NCBI RefSeq assembly: GCF_032248455.1
Contig: NZ_JAVTTP010000001.1
Location: 3,160,501 to 3,224,500 of the forward strand
DNA length: 64,000 nucleotides
Source of the DNA: Pricia mediterranea
GTDB lineage: Bacteria > Bacteroidota > Bacteroidia > Flavobacteriales > Flavobacteriaceae
Direction: 5' to 3'
This document shows positions 6,639 through 14,841 of the stretch, in pieces. The notes beneath the pieces were generated by a model. It saw only the letters and a list, made by a program, of their open reading frames with translations, was not told where the DNA came from and made no database searches. The translations under genes and the position numbers were made by a program. Within the stretch, counting starts at the first letter, position 1. Every line of letters starts with the position of its first letter.

Positions 6639-7172
6639 TTGAAGGTTTTTAAATTTCCGAAAAACGTTTTTTTGGACACACATACTGGTGGAGTAGCTGA
6701 GGAAACAGATGTCGGAGTAATTGCCAGAGTAGTTGACAGAGTAACCAAAGGAGTGAGAAACAAGTTGGCATCACTGCTTAGAGCGGTTGACGATAAAGAA
6801 GGAAAGACAATTCCTTTTTACAAGGAATATGCTCAACTTGATGATAGTGATAGGACACTGGAACGCTATATGCAACAATTACGAGAAGCGGATTTAATTA
6901 AATTTCGGGGAGATGCACTGAAAACGGGAGGTAGCTTTCATGAATATAAAATTAAATTTCACGCTGCAATCGTTTCTCTATATCCGAATGATACATACAG
7001 TCAAGCAATCGATAAACTTCAGAGAGCTTTTGTCCAAGCAGCAGAAGAAAAAGATGGATTAAGAGTTTTTTGGAATAAATCTACAGAACAGAAATTCAGT
7101 ACAAAATTTGGGTATATATATGATAATGCAAAAAAGGAATTTAAATTACAGGATGAAGATGAAGCCAAGTAA
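6639..7172 (+). CDS. Unrecognised protein with a winged-helix-like segment, possibly truncated at the 5' end
   Basis: A 177-codon frame opening with TTG right after an in-frame TAG, with no ATG near the start, so the true N-terminus may be lost. Residues 15-105 (VDRVTKGVRNKLASLLRAVD, then DDSDRTLERYMQQLREADLI and KFRGDALKTGG) look like a winged-helix domain as found at the C-terminal end of AlbA_2/RecG-like ATP-binding regulators. Residues 105-177 look different in style. Base composition is more A+T-rich than the core genes. It diverges from fic. Possibly a decayed or chimeric gene. Confidence 0.4.
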   Translation: MKVFKFPKNVFLDTHTGGVAEETDVGVIARVVDRVTKGVRNKLASLLRAVDDKEGKTIPFYKEYAQLDDSDRTLERYMQQLREADLIKFRGDALKTGGSFHEYKIKFHAAIVSLYPNDTYSQAIDKLQRAFVQAAEEKDGLRVFWNKSTEQKFSTKFGYIYDNAKKEFKLQDEDEAK

Positions 7173-7337
7173 TTGCATCTACCCGTCTGTCCTGAAAATC
7201 CTGCAGGAATTTTCAGATCAGTCTGTTGTTACTTTTAAAGCCAAGTTCCAGCCCATTCAACTACTTATATCCGGAACCGTTATGCGATTGCCGAAAGTTA
7301 AATACCAATTTGTTGTACCTATTGTACCTCACATAAA

Positions 7338-7365
7338 AAAGCCAAGGACGTGAATCCTTGGCTTT
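7338..7365 (-). terminator. Rho-independent terminator of the tRNA operon
   Basis: An 11-bp stem (AAAGCCAAGGA with TCCTTGGCTTT, loop of six) 8 bp after the tRNA-Leu 3' end. On the minus strand it runs into a T tract (complement of A 7335-7340). Confidence 0.85.
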
Positions 7366-7372
7366 CCCTTTG

Positions 7373-7456
7373 TACTCGAGGCGGGACTTGAACCCGCACG
7401 GGCGAATGCCCACAGGATTTTAAGTCCGGCGTGTCTACCAATTCCACCACTCGAGC
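7373..7456 (-). tRNA. tRNA-Leu (anticodon TAA)
   Basis: An 84-nt cloverleaf with a long variable arm as expected for tRNA-Leu. The acceptor arm is GCTCGAG at the 5' end with CTCGAGT plus A at the 3' end, including a G-T first pair. The anticodon loop is CTTAAAA (TAA), and the T arm is CGGGTTCAAGTCCCG. CCA is not encoded. It lies 46 bp after tRNA-Gly and shares its promoter. The mobile-element region begins just beyond its 3' end, the usual side for tRNA-directed integration. Confidence 0.95.
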
Positions 7457-7502
7457 AAATCGGACTTAAACAAAAAAACGCCGGCGAGCGACGTTTCCCT
7501 TG

Positions 7503-7575
7503 AGCGAAAAACGGGATTCGAACCCGCGACCTCCACCTTGGCAAGGTGGCGCTCTACCAGCTGAGCTATTTTCGC
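7503..7575 (-). tRNA. tRNA-Gly (anticodon GCC)
   Basis: A 73-nt cloverleaf: acceptor GCGAAAA pairs with TTTTCGC, D arm AGCTCAGCTGGTAGAGC, anticodon stem-loop CACCTTGCCAAGGTG (GCC), T arm CGGGTTCGAATCCCG. CCA is not encoded. It is the first gene of the tRNA-Gly/tRNA-Leu transcript. Confidence 0.95.
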
Positions 7576-7622
7576 ATTTGTCTTTAAAATTATGAATGTC
7601 GCATCTCTACCCGATGCGGATG

Positions 7623-7651
7623 CAAATTTAATATAATTCTTCAAAATCCAA
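7623..7651 (-). promoter_or_regulatory. Promoter of the tRNA-Gly/tRNA-Leu operon
   Basis: On the minus strand a TTG (7651-7649), 18 bases, then TAAATTTG (7630-7623) match the flavobacterial TTG-N17-23-TAnnTTTG promoter. It ends about 48 bp upstream of mature tRNA-Gly. Confidence 0.7.
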
Positions 7652-7956
7652 AGAAAAAAGCAGGAGAAAAAATTGATAATTAGGTTTGCTAAAAAGCGCT
7701 TCGAAATCTGATTAAACAGGTCGGAACCCCAAATGTCTTTCTTTTAAGTTGCACCTTGATAACCGGATCTGTCGAGAATTCGGGATTCAAGACTCTTCCA
7801 GCCAAAGATGGAAAAATCTTCTACCCTTTGCCAGATTTCCAGGGGTGAACTGAAATGGATAAGAAGCAGGTTTTCTGTTTCCAGTAGTTGCTCCAACGGT
7901 TTAGGTTTAAAATGGACTCAGCAACCTACAATGGGCGAAAGCGTTCATTTTCCGGT
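7652..7956. other. Gene-free stretch between the tRNA promoter and mutS, with a possible gene remnant
   Basis: No intact gene is seen. On the minus strand, 7917-7744 is open for 57 codons without an ATG and reads like protein (KPKPLEQLLETENLLLIHF, then SSPLEIWQRVEDFSIFGWK). It follows an in-frame TGA, so it may be the worn tail of a lost gene; I cannot identify it. No terminator hairpin for mutS is obvious. Confidence 0.35.
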
Positions 7957-10581
7957 TCAGGATGTAGCCTTCTTATCGCGCGTCAACAACCTTTTAATTT
8001 CGTTCAGTTTCATCAGGGCCTCGACCGGGGTCAGTGTATTGATATCGAGATGCGTGATTTCTTCCTTGATCTGCTCCAACAATGGATCGTCGAGATTGAA
8101 GAAACTGAGCTGCATCTCATGCTGCGCAGCGTTCAGGGTATCGGTTAGCTCTTCGTTGGAATGTGATTTTTCGAGTTTCTTCAGAATCTTGTTGGCCTTG
8201 TGGATGACCTGCTGTGGCATCCCGGCCATTTTCGCTACGTGGATTCCAAAACTGTGTTCGCTACCGCCCGGGGTCAGCTTACGAAGAAATAGTACGTTAT
8301 CTTTCAGTTCCTTGACCGAAACGTTGAAGTTTTTGATGCGCTCAAAGGTTTCGCTCATCTCGTTCAGCTCGTGGTAGTGGGTGGCGAACAGGGTCTTGGC
8401 CCGAGCAGGATGCTCGTGTAGGTATTCTGAAATGGCCCAAGCGATAGAGATACCGTCATAAGTACTGGTGCCCCTCCCGATTTCGTCCAGCAATACGAGA
8501 CTACGCTCGCTGAGGTTGTTCAAGATAGAGGCGGTTTCGTTCATTTCTACCATAAAGGTCGATTCGCCCATCGATATATTATCGCTGGCCCCCACCCGGG
8601 TAAAGATTTTATCGACATAGCCGATTTTAGCCGATTCCGCGGGAACGAAACTTCCCATCTGCGCCAAGAGAACGATCAAGGCGGTCTGCCTCAGAATGGC
8701 AGATTTACCGCTCATATTCGGCCCGGTAATCATTATGATCTGTTGTTCGTCACGATCTAACAAAAGATCATTGGCGATGTAGGCCTCACCCAAGGGCAGC
8801 TGTTTTTCAATGACCGGGTGTCGCCCGTTCTTGATTTCGATGGCGGTGGAATCATCGATAACGGGTTCGACATAGGTGTTCTCCTTGGCCAGCAGGGCAA
8901 ACCCGCAAAGGCAGTCGAGCCGGGCGATAGCGCGGGCATTGTGCTGCACCGGGGCGATATATTCCTGCATCCAGACCGTCAGCTGCGCGAACAATTGCTG
9001 TTCCAGACTGAGAATACGCTCCTCGGCCCCCAATATCTTGGCTTCGTACTCCTTGAGCTCTTCGGTAATGTAACGCTCGGCACTGACCAGGGTCTGTTTG
9101 CGGGTCCATTCGGGGGGCACCTTATCTTTGTGGGTGTTGCGGACCTCGATATAGTATCCGAACACATTGTTCGAGGCTATTTTTAAGGAGGATATACCGG
9201 TCCGCTCGGTTTCCCGCTCCAGCATCTTATCTAAATACTCCTTTCCGGAAAAAGCGAGCTTGCGAAGTTCGTCGAGCTCCGGGGAATATCCGTCGGCGAT
9301 AGTTTTGCCTTTTAATATATTTACGGGTGCCTCTTCGTAAAGCGTCTCCTTGATTTTACCCCTTAGGGCATCGCAGGTATCCAGCTGTTCCGATATCGAT
9401 TTTAGGGCATTGTTGTCAACTTGGGATGTCAGTTGCCTAATGGGAACGATGGCCTCAAGGGAATTCTTTAGTTGGATGGTTTCCTTCGGATTGATTTTTC
9501 CGGTGGCCACCTTGGATATAAGGCGTTCGAGATCGCCCATTTGTTTCATCGCATGCCGTAATTTCCGAAGGATGGTTTCATCTTGGAATAAATGGGATAC
9601 GACCTGATGCCGCTCCCGAATTTTTTCTGCGTTTTTCAAGGGAAGCGCCATCCATCTTTTGAGCATCCGCCCGCCCATGGGTGAAATGGTTCTATCGATG
9701 ATGTCGATCAGGGTAACGGCATTTTGGTGGTGCGAATGATAGAGCTCGAGGTTTCTGATGGTGAACCGGTCCATCCAAATGTATTCTTCCTCGGCCACTC
9801 GTTTAAGACCGTTGATATGTTGCAGCCTTCGGTGCCGGGTTTCGGAAAGATAGTGCAAGACCGCTCCCGAAGCGATAATCCCGTGGTTCAGGTGATCGAT
9901 CCCGAAACCTTTTAGGGTGCTGGTCTTAAAATGGTTGGTCAAGGTCTCATGGGCATAATCGTCTTGAAATATCCAATCTTCAAGATAAAAAGTATGGAAC
10001 TGGGTTCCAAAAAGCTCGGCGAACTCTTTTTTGTGGGTCTTGGGCACCAAAACCTCGTTGGGGCCGAAGTTCTGCAAAAGCTTATCGATTTGTTCTGCGG
10101 TGCCTTCGGAGGTCAAAAATTCCCCAGTGGAAATATCGACGAAGGAAACGCCCAGCAACTTTCTTCCAAAGTGCACGGCGCATAAAAAGTTGTTGGATTT
10201 GGTTTCGAGGATGTCGTCGTTCATCGCGACCCCTGGCGTCACCAGCTCGGTAACCCCTCGCTTGACGATGGACTTAGTGGCCTTGGGGTCTTCGAGCTGG
10301 TCACAGATGGCGACCCGCTGCCCGGCCTTGACCAGTTTCGGCAAATACGTATTCAGCGAATGGTGGGGAAAACCGGCCAGCTCGGTGCGGTCGCCCCCGT
10401 TGTTACGATGGGTCTGGATGATGCCGAGAATACGCGATGCCTTGACCGCATCTTCCCCGAAGGTCTCATAAAAGTCACCCACCCGAAACAGCAACAGTGC
10501 ATCAGGATATTTGGTCTTGATGCTGTTATACTGCTTCATCAAAGGGGTGACCTTTTTCTTGCTTTTTTTCGATTTTCCCAA
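7957..10581 (-). CDS. mutS: DNA mismatch repair protein MutS
   Basis: An 874-residue protein of normal MutS length. MutS binds mismatches and, with MutL, starts their repair in the cytoplasm. The mismatch-binding Phe-Xaa-Glu is visible in VGDFYETFG (about residue 38), followed by the connector and lever domains. The ATPase has P-loop GPNMSGKS at 620-627, the signature [16 protein letters not shown], Walker [17 protein letters not shown] and the ATHYHEL box. The start [10 protein letters not shown] is a lysine-rich extension usual in this phylum. It is transcribed alone on the minus strand; the intergenic region upstream carries a candidate RNA gene on the opposite strand. Confidence 0.97.
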   Translation of the reverse strand: MGKSKKSKKKVTPLMKQYNSIKTKYPDALLLFRVGDFYETFGEDAVKASRILGIIQTHRNNGGDRTELAGFPHHSLNTYLPKLVKAGQRVAICDQLEDPKATKSIVKRGVTELVTPGVAMNDDILETKSNNFLCAVHFGRKLLGVSFVDISTGEFLTSEGTAEQIDKLLQNFGPNEVLVPKTHKKEFAELFGTQFHTFYLEDWIFQDDYAHETLTNHFKTSTLKGFGIDHLNHGIIASGAVLHYLSETRHRRLQHINGLKRVAEEEYIWMDRFTIRNLELYHSHHQNAVTLIDIIDRTISPMGGRMLKRWMALPLKNAEKIRERHQVVSHLFQDETILRKLRHAMKQMGDLERLISKVATGKINPKETIQLKNSLEAIVPIRQLTSQVDNNALKSISEQLDTCDALRGKIKETLYEEAPVNILKGKTIADGYSPELDELRKLAFSGKEYLDKMLERETERTGISSLKIASNNVFGYYIEVRNTHKDKVPPEWTRKQTLVSAERYITEELKEYEAKILGAEERILSLEQQLFAQLTVWMQEYIAPVQHNARAIARLDCLCGFALLAKENTYVEPVIDDSTAIEIKNGRHPVIEKQLPLGEAYIANDLLLDRDEQQIIMITGPNMSGKSAILRQTALIVLLAQMGSFVPAESAKIGYVDKIFTRVGASDNISMGESTFMVEMNETASILNNLSERSLVLLDEIGRGTSTYDGISIAWAISEYLHEHPARAKTLFATHYHELNEMSETFERIKNFNVSVKELKDNVLFLRKLTPGGSEHSFGIHVAKMAGMPQQVIHKANKILKKLEKSHSNEELTDTLNAAQHEMQLSFFNLDDPLLEQIKEEITHLDINTLTPVEALMKLNEIKRLLTRDKKATS

Positions 10582-10606
10582 AACGGATCGTGACGATTTC
10601 GTGTTC

Positions 10607-10638
10607 TTGATGCTATTTTATCGAATGTACTATTTTTG
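10607..10638 (+). promoter_or_regulatory. Plus-strand promoter between mutS and the TrmH-family gene
   Basis: TTG (10607-10609), 21 bases, then TATTTTTG (10631-10638). The nearest plus-strand gene starts 450 bp on, but a structured segment with a terminator-like end follows at once, so this may drive a small RNA. A second -7-like box, TAACTTTG (10673-10680), has no correctly spaced TTG. Confidence 0.5.
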
Positions 10639-10644
10639 ATGCGG

Positions 10645-10855
10645 AACGCTACCTTTTGTTGATATTTCATGATAACTTTGCCCGCTGTGTCGTCCCGACA
10701 GTGGGACTGGGTAGGGTTCATTTAGAAATAGTTTTCTTGGGGATGCCTCACTTGGCGATGGTTCCCGTAGGATTGCAAGCTTTAGGGCAGTTTGTTTTAG
10801 CAAATTCGCCTTTTTAGACGTTTTGGCATGAACCGGGAGCGTTTTTTTTCTTTAA
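10645..10855 (+). ncRNA. Candidate structured small RNA (6S-like possibility)
   Basis: Downstream of the promoter at 10607-10638 there is no ORF but clear pairing. AACT-TT-GCCC (10674-10683) pairs with GGGCAGTT (10785-10792), leaving a two-base bulge. GTCCC (10692-10696) pairs perfectly with GGGAC (10703-10707). GGGGA pairs with TTCCC around an inner GCC/GGC hairpin (about 10739-10766). A weaker hairpin at 10819-10841 is followed by T8 (10842-10849), a terminator-like end. The size and a long closed rod suit a 6S-type RNA, for which a Flavobacteria-specific form is known, but I cannot confirm identity by eye. Confidence 0.4.
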
Positions 10856-10860
10856 TCAAG

Positions 10861-10916
10861 AAGAGTGGAAGAGTGGAAGAGTGGAAGAGTGGAAGAGTGG
10901 AAGAGTGGAAGAATGG
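10861..10916 (+). repeat. Tandem array of the 8-mer AAGAGTGG, seven copies
   Basis: Six perfect copies (10861-10908) and one with a single change (10909-10916). It follows directly after the candidate RNA terminator and precedes the polypurine leader of the methylase gene. The repeat passes through all frames, so it is unlikely to be coding. Confidence 0.95.
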
Positions 10917-11090
10917 AAGATTTGAAGGATGTAAGGATGAAAGGGCGGGAGGAAAGTAGAACGGAAGAAAAAAAGGAGAGGGCAAACAGAAAGAGTGAAG
11001 GAAGAGAGGTGGAAAGAAAGAGGGGTGAATGGAAAGAAGGAAAAGAGAGATGGTAGGGTGGAAGGAAAAAAGCGGAAAGAAGGAAAAAAG
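10917..11090 (+). other. Polypurine leader of the TrmH-family gene
   Basis: About 170 bases up to the start codon are almost all A and G on the plus strand and follow on from the 8-mer array. Units look like worn 7-8-base repeats (GGAAGAA, GGAAAGA). An open frame runs through it into the gene from 10995, but the lysine/glutamate/arginine-only translation is what a polypurine tract gives and is not taken as protein. Confidence 0.6.
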
Positions 11091-11693
11091 ATGAGAAAAT
11101 TAAAGAACGAAGAGCTCGACCGGCTTGATGTAATCGGTTTTAAAAAAGCCGAGAAAACTCCGATTATCATCGTGTTGGACAACATCCGCAGCCTGAACAA
11201 CATCGGTTCGGTCTTCCGTACGGCGGATGCTTTTTTGATTGAAAAGATATACCTCTGTGGAATTACCGCTACCCCGCCGCATAAAGATATTAGAAGGACT
11301 GCCCTCGGCGCTACCGAAAGCATGGCTTGGGAATATGGGGAGAACGCTGTGGAAGTGCTATCCGGACTCAAGGCCGATGGATATACCGCACTGGCGATCG
11401 AGCAGGCCGAAGGCGCCCAAATGCTTCATGAATTGCAAATCGATGCAGCCCACAAATATGCCCTGGTCTTCGGGAACGAGGTGAGGGGAGTGGACCAAAA
11501 AGTAGTAGACGCCTGCGATGGCGTTTTGGAAATTCCCCAATTCGGCACCAAACATTCGCTGAACATTTCTGTAAGCGTCGGGGTCGTGGTATGGGACTTT
11601 TGGTCGAAATGGACCGCTGTCAAATCTGAAATAAAAACCTTACCAAGAAATCCACCTGACTCTAGGGGAAATGGAGCAAAGCCCCGGGGATAG
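11091..11693 (+). CDS. RNA 2'-O-ribose methyltransferase, TrmH/SpoU family
   Basis: Begins at ATG 11091 (MRKLKNEELDRL) after AAGGAAAAAAG; upstream codons are polypurine. At 200 residues it is a minimal SPOUT enzyme. Motif 1 is LDNIRSLNNIGSVFRTADAF (about 24-43), motif 2 LVFGNEVRGVDQKVVD (about 122-137), and motif 3 IPQFGTKHSLNISVSVGVVV (about 144-163), together forming the knotted SAM site. Such proteins methylate a ribose in tRNA or rRNA; the target position cannot be told. The last 25 residues (SEIKTLPRNPPDSRGNGAKPRG) extend beyond the usual end, possibly because a stop was lost and intergenic sequence is now read. Confidence 0.9.
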   Translation: MRKLKNEELDRLDVIGFKKAEKTPIIIVLDNIRSLNNIGSVFRTADAFLIEKIYLCGITATPPHKDIRRTALGATESMAWEYGENAVEVLSGLKADGYTALAIEQAEGAQMLHELQIDAAHKYALVFGNEVRGVDQKVVDACDGVLEIPQFGTKHSLNISVSVGVVVWDFWSKWTAVKSEIKTLPRNPPDSRGNGAKPRG

Positions 11694-11730
11694 TTGCCTA
11701 TAAGTCGTGTTTCCGTATTGCCAAAATGTC

Positions 11731-11749
11731 AGGTCGAGCGCAGTCGAGA
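11731..11749 (+). repeat. REP-like repeat with core GAGCGCAGTCGA
   Basis: GTCGAG, CGCA, GTCGAG lie in the space between the convergent methylase and folK genes. A related core occurs twice inside the alpha-2-macroglobulin gene (55510-55575). A GTCGAG also occurs at about 11803, and CTGGCC...GGCCAG can pair at about 11834-11863. These look like parts of a dispersed intergenic repeat. Confidence 0.45.
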
Positions 11750-11863
11750 CCCCATATTGAACGGCCAAAAAGTTTTCGGCTGCCAGCCCGAACGAACGTT
11801 CAGTCGAGCCCGCCAAACTGGACCTTTCTGGCTGGCCTGCCCGCGTGCAGCCCGGCCAGTCCA

Positions 11864-13009
11864 TCACTTCGGTAACCGCATCGCAAACCTCACGATTTTT
11901 TCGATTACAGCTTGGTAATCCTCCTGGTTCTCGACGAAATCGTGATCTCCAAGTTCGATGACCAAGCTGTTCTGTTCGGGGTTGCCCCGAAGAAATTCAA
12001 AATAGCCCTTATTAATTTTTTCGAGATATTCCGCAGAAATGTCCTGCTCGTAATCCCGGCCCCTTCGCTTTATATTTTCCAACAGCCGCTCCGTAGTCTG
12101 GTAGAGATACACATAGATTCTAGGCTTTTTTACTTCTTTGTACATCAAGCGAAAAAGCTTGCGATACAAGGCATACTCGTCTTGTTGCAGGGTGATGCGT
12201 GCAAAGATTAGCGACTTGTAAATGTCGTAATCGCTCACCATAAAACTTTTGAAAAGGTCATATTGACTGGTGTCATCGGTAAACTGCTGATAGCGATCGG
12301 CCAGAAAAGACATTTCCAAAGGAAACGCGAACCGGCTTTTATCTTCATAGAACTTGGGGAGAAAGGGGTTGTCGGCAAACCGCTCCAATACTAGTTTTGC
12401 GTTGTAGTCTTCGGCTATTTTGGTAGCCAAGGTGGTCTTGCCCGCCCCGATGTTTCCTTCTATGGCTATAAAATTGGTGTGCGAAAAAACTTCTCCGCGG
12501 TCTTTGAACAGGCGAAACTCCGTCTTTTCCAACCGGCCCCTGTCCCGACTTTCCTGTATCAAATTACGGGTGTCTTTGTTCAGTACCGGATGGTAAAACT
12601 GGGGTGCTATATCGGCCAGGGGCTTGAGTACGAATTTTCGAAAGGGCAGCTCCGGATGTGGAACGATCAGCTGCTCCGATACTACGGTTTCCCTTTCGTA
12701 ATAAAGAATATCGATATCGATTATTCGGTCCTGATAGCCATGCTCATTGTGCCGTACCCTGCCGAGATCTAGTTCTATTTTCAGGGCGGTTTCGAGCAAT
12801 TGGTGGGGAGACAGCTGCGTTTTTATGGAAAGGCAGGCGTTCAGAAAATCATTGGATTCGAAACCCCATGAACTACTCTGGTACACCGGCGATATCCGTT
12901 CTATGTCACCCGCCTTTTTTTGGAGGGCGAACACAGCATCCTGCAGATGTCCCAAAGGGTCACCTAGGTTGCTTCCTAACGAAAGATATGCGGTTTTAAG
13001 GCTGGTCAT
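11864..13009 (-). CDS. folK: Bifunctional HPPK (FolK) fused to a deoxynucleoside kinase
   Basis: A 381-residue two-domain enzyme from ATG 13009 (MTSLKTAYLSLGSNLGDP); the open frame reaches 13030 but that start lacks support. Residues 1-155 are 6-hydroxymethyl-7,8-dihydropterin pyrophosphokinase (SLGSNLGD, then DRIIDIDILYYERE and VPHPELPFRKFVLKPL), a folate-synthesis step. Residues 178-381 are a deoxynucleoside kinase with P-loop EGNIGAGKTT (183-192), the ERFADNPFL segment, the DRYQQF box and the lid region RRGRDYEQDI. The fusion is known in Bacteroidota. It converges on the methylase gene and diverges from sppA. Phosphate-donor domains for folate and nucleotide salvage are thus made in one chain; any channelling is unproven. 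Confidence 0.93.
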   Translation of the reverse strand: MTSLKTAYLSLGSNLGDPLGHLQDAVFALQKKAGDIERISPVYQSSSWGFESNDFLNACLSIKTQLSPHQLLETALKIELDLGRVRHNEHGYQDRIIDIDILYYERETVVSEQLIVPHPELPFRKFVLKPLADIAPQFYHPVLNKDTRNLIQESRDRGRLEKTEFRLFKDRGEVFSHTNFIAIEGNIGAGKTTLATKIAEDYNAKLVLERFADNPFLPKFYEDKSRFAFPLEMSFLADRYQQFTDDTSQYDLFKSFMVSDYDIYKSLIFARITLQQDEYALYRKLFRLMYKEVKKPRIYVYLYQTTERLLENIKRRGRDYEQDISAEYLEKINKGYFEFLRGNPEQNSLVIELGDHDFVENQEDYQAVIEKIVRFAMRLPK

Positions 13010-13049
13010 AATGGTCGTGCAAAGTAACAAAAATTCAAGGGGAGTTCAC

Positions 13050-13057
13050 TATCTTTG
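13050..13057 (+). promoter_or_regulatory. -7 promoter box of sppA
   Basis: TATCTTTG fits the flavobacterial TAnnTTTG box, 26 bp upstream of the sppA start at 13084. No TTG is found at the usual distance upstream, so the call rests on one box. Confidence 0.4.
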
Positions 13058-13083
13058 CCCGATTGAATTCTAACGACCCTCCA

Positions 13084-14841
13084 ATGAAATTTTTACGAAA
13101 TTTGCTGGCCGCTATCCTGGGGACGCTCGTAGCCCTGGGTATCGCTTTTACCATGTTCTTTGTGCTCATCGGTATCATAACCAGCTCCGAAGACTCCGTC
13201 TCCATTAAGAAAAACTCGGTGTTGGAGCTGCAGCTCCAACGCCCTATTAGTGATTATGTAGGCGACAACCCCATGGACCCGTTTTCAGGTGGGATTTTTC
13301 AACAGGCGCAGGGCCTTGATGAGATTTTAAATGCCATTGGCGTCGCCAAAAACGACGATGATATTAAAGGGATCAGCCTGAACAACAACTTTATCCTCGC
13401 CGGTCTGGCCCAGACCCAGGCAATCCGATATGCGCTGAACGATTTTAAAAGCAACGGTAAGTTTGTCTATGCCTATGCCGACTTTTATCCCCAGAAAGAT
13501 TATTACTTGGCCAGTATCGCGGATTCCATCTTTATGAACCCTGTTGGAGCGCTGAATTTTAGGGGCTTGTCTTCGGAGGTCCTGTTTTTCAAAGATCTTC
13601 AGGAAAAGTCGGGTATTAAATTGGAAGTCATTCGTCACGGCAAGTATAAAAGTGCGGTCGAGCCCTTTATCGCGAACGAAATGAGCGACGCGAACCGAAC
13701 CCAGATCAATGAACTGATCAGCTCGTTATGGGGTACCATGGTCGACGATATTTCCGATTCGCGCAAAATCAATCCCAAAAACCTGAACGTAATTGCAGAT
13801 ACCCTAGGGGGCAGAACTCCGGAATTTGCGAAGCAAAGCGGACTCATCGATGGGATCACTTTTTACGACGGGTACGAGAACAGTCTTAAAAGAGCTGTCG
13901 GATCGGATAAGGATCTGAACGTAGTGCTATTAGAAGACTACGTGATTCGATCAAATAAAAAGGCGACCAATATGGGAGCGGATAAGATTGCCGTAGTATT
14001 TGCCCAGGGCGAAATTCTCTACGGGGAAGGCGGTCCTGACATCATCGGTCAGGGAATTATTACCGAGGCCCTGCGGGATGCTAGGGACGATGACAAGGTC
14101 AAGGCCATTGTGCTCCGGGTGAACTCCCCGGGCGGTAGTGCCCTCACATCCGATATCATTTGGCGTGAGATCGAACTGGCCAAGGAAAAGAAACCGGTCG
14201 TGGTGTCCATGGGCAACGTGGCCGCTTCGGGCGGATACTACATCGCCGTTGGAGCGGATAAGATTTTCGCGGAACCGACGACCATTACCGGCTCCATCGG
14301 GGTTTTCGGAACCGTGCCCAATATGACGGGACTTGCCGAGGACGTCGGAATCAACGCCGAACAGGTGGGTACGAACAAAAATTCGGTGGAGTATTCCTTG
14401 TTCGAACCCATGACCGACGATTTTAGGAATTTGGTCCAAGAGAGTATCGAAAGCACCTACGACACCTTCCTGAAACGGGTCGCACAGGGTCGCGACATTA
14501 GCGTGGCCGAAGCTGATAGCATGGCGCAAGGTCGGGTCTGGAGCGGGGTCGATGCCCAGCGTATCGGACTCATAGACGAACTGGGCAATCTCGAGGACGC
14601 GGTAGCCGAGGCTGCGAACATGGCAGAACTGGAGGAGTATGGCATTAAAAAATTCCCGAAATATAAAACGGGACTGGAACGTTTTCTTGAAGATATGGGC
14701 GGGGCCGGAACCAAGGCCAAACAAGAGTTTATCGAAGGAGAAATCGGTACGCAAGCCTACTCTGTTCTCAAACAAGTGAAATCTGTTATGGATCAAGAGG
14801 GCGTACAGGCACGGATGCCATTTGTATTGGACATCAAATGA
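13084..14841 (+). CDS. sppA: Signal peptide peptidase SppA, long (67-kDa) type
   Basis: A 585-residue membrane serine peptidase that degrades cleaved signal peptides. The start MKFLRNLLAAILGT at 13084 gives an N-terminal membrane anchor (residues 5-38); the upstream TTG at 13063 is less likely. Two tandem S49 domains are present. The catalytic Lys is K189 (in HGKYKSAVEPF) in the first domain and the catalytic Ser is S382 (VAASGGYY) in the second, the arrangement of E. coli SppA. The stop overlaps the start of the next gene (ATGA, 14838-14841), so the two are translationally coupled. Confidence 0.95.
   Translation: MKFLRNLLAAILGTLVALGIAFTMFFVLIGIITSSEDSVSIKKNSVLELQLQRPISDYVGDNPMDPFSGGIFQQAQGLDEILNAIGVAKNDDDIKGISLNNNFILAGLAQTQAIRYALNDFKSNGKFVYAYADFYPQKDYYLASIADSIFMNPVGALNFRGLSSEVLFFKDLQEKSGIKLEVIRHGKYKSAVEPFIANEMSDANRTQINELISSLWGTMVDDISDSRKINPKNLNVIADTLGGRTPEFAKQSGLIDGITFYDGYENSLKRAVGSDKDLNVVLLEDYVIRSNKKATNMGADKIAVVFAQGEILYGEGGPDIIGQGIITEALRDARDDDKVKAIVLRVNSPGGSALTSDIIWREIELAKEKKPVVVSMGNVAASGGYYIAVGADKIFAEPTTITGSIGVFGTVPNMTGLAEDVGINAEQVGTNKNSVEYSLFEPMTDDFRNLVQESIESTYDTFLKRVAQGRDISVAEADSMAQGRVWSGVDAQRIGLIDELGNLEDAVAEAANMAELEEYGIKKFPKYKTGLERFLEDMGGAGTKAKQEFIEGEIGTQAYSVLKQVKSVMDQEGVQARMPFVLDIK

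Noticed and set aside
7808-8377. Plus-strand ORF of 189 codons
   Set aside because: Most of it is antisense to the 3' end of mutS; serine-rich shadow translation.
10995-11090. 32-codon N-terminal extension of the methylase
   Set aside because: It is the translation of a polypurine tract (Lys, Glu, Arg, Gly only); the family start fits ATG 11091.
13951-14796. 281-codon minus-strand ORF over sppA
   Set aside because: Entirely antisense to a clear SppA gene; long only because of its codon use.
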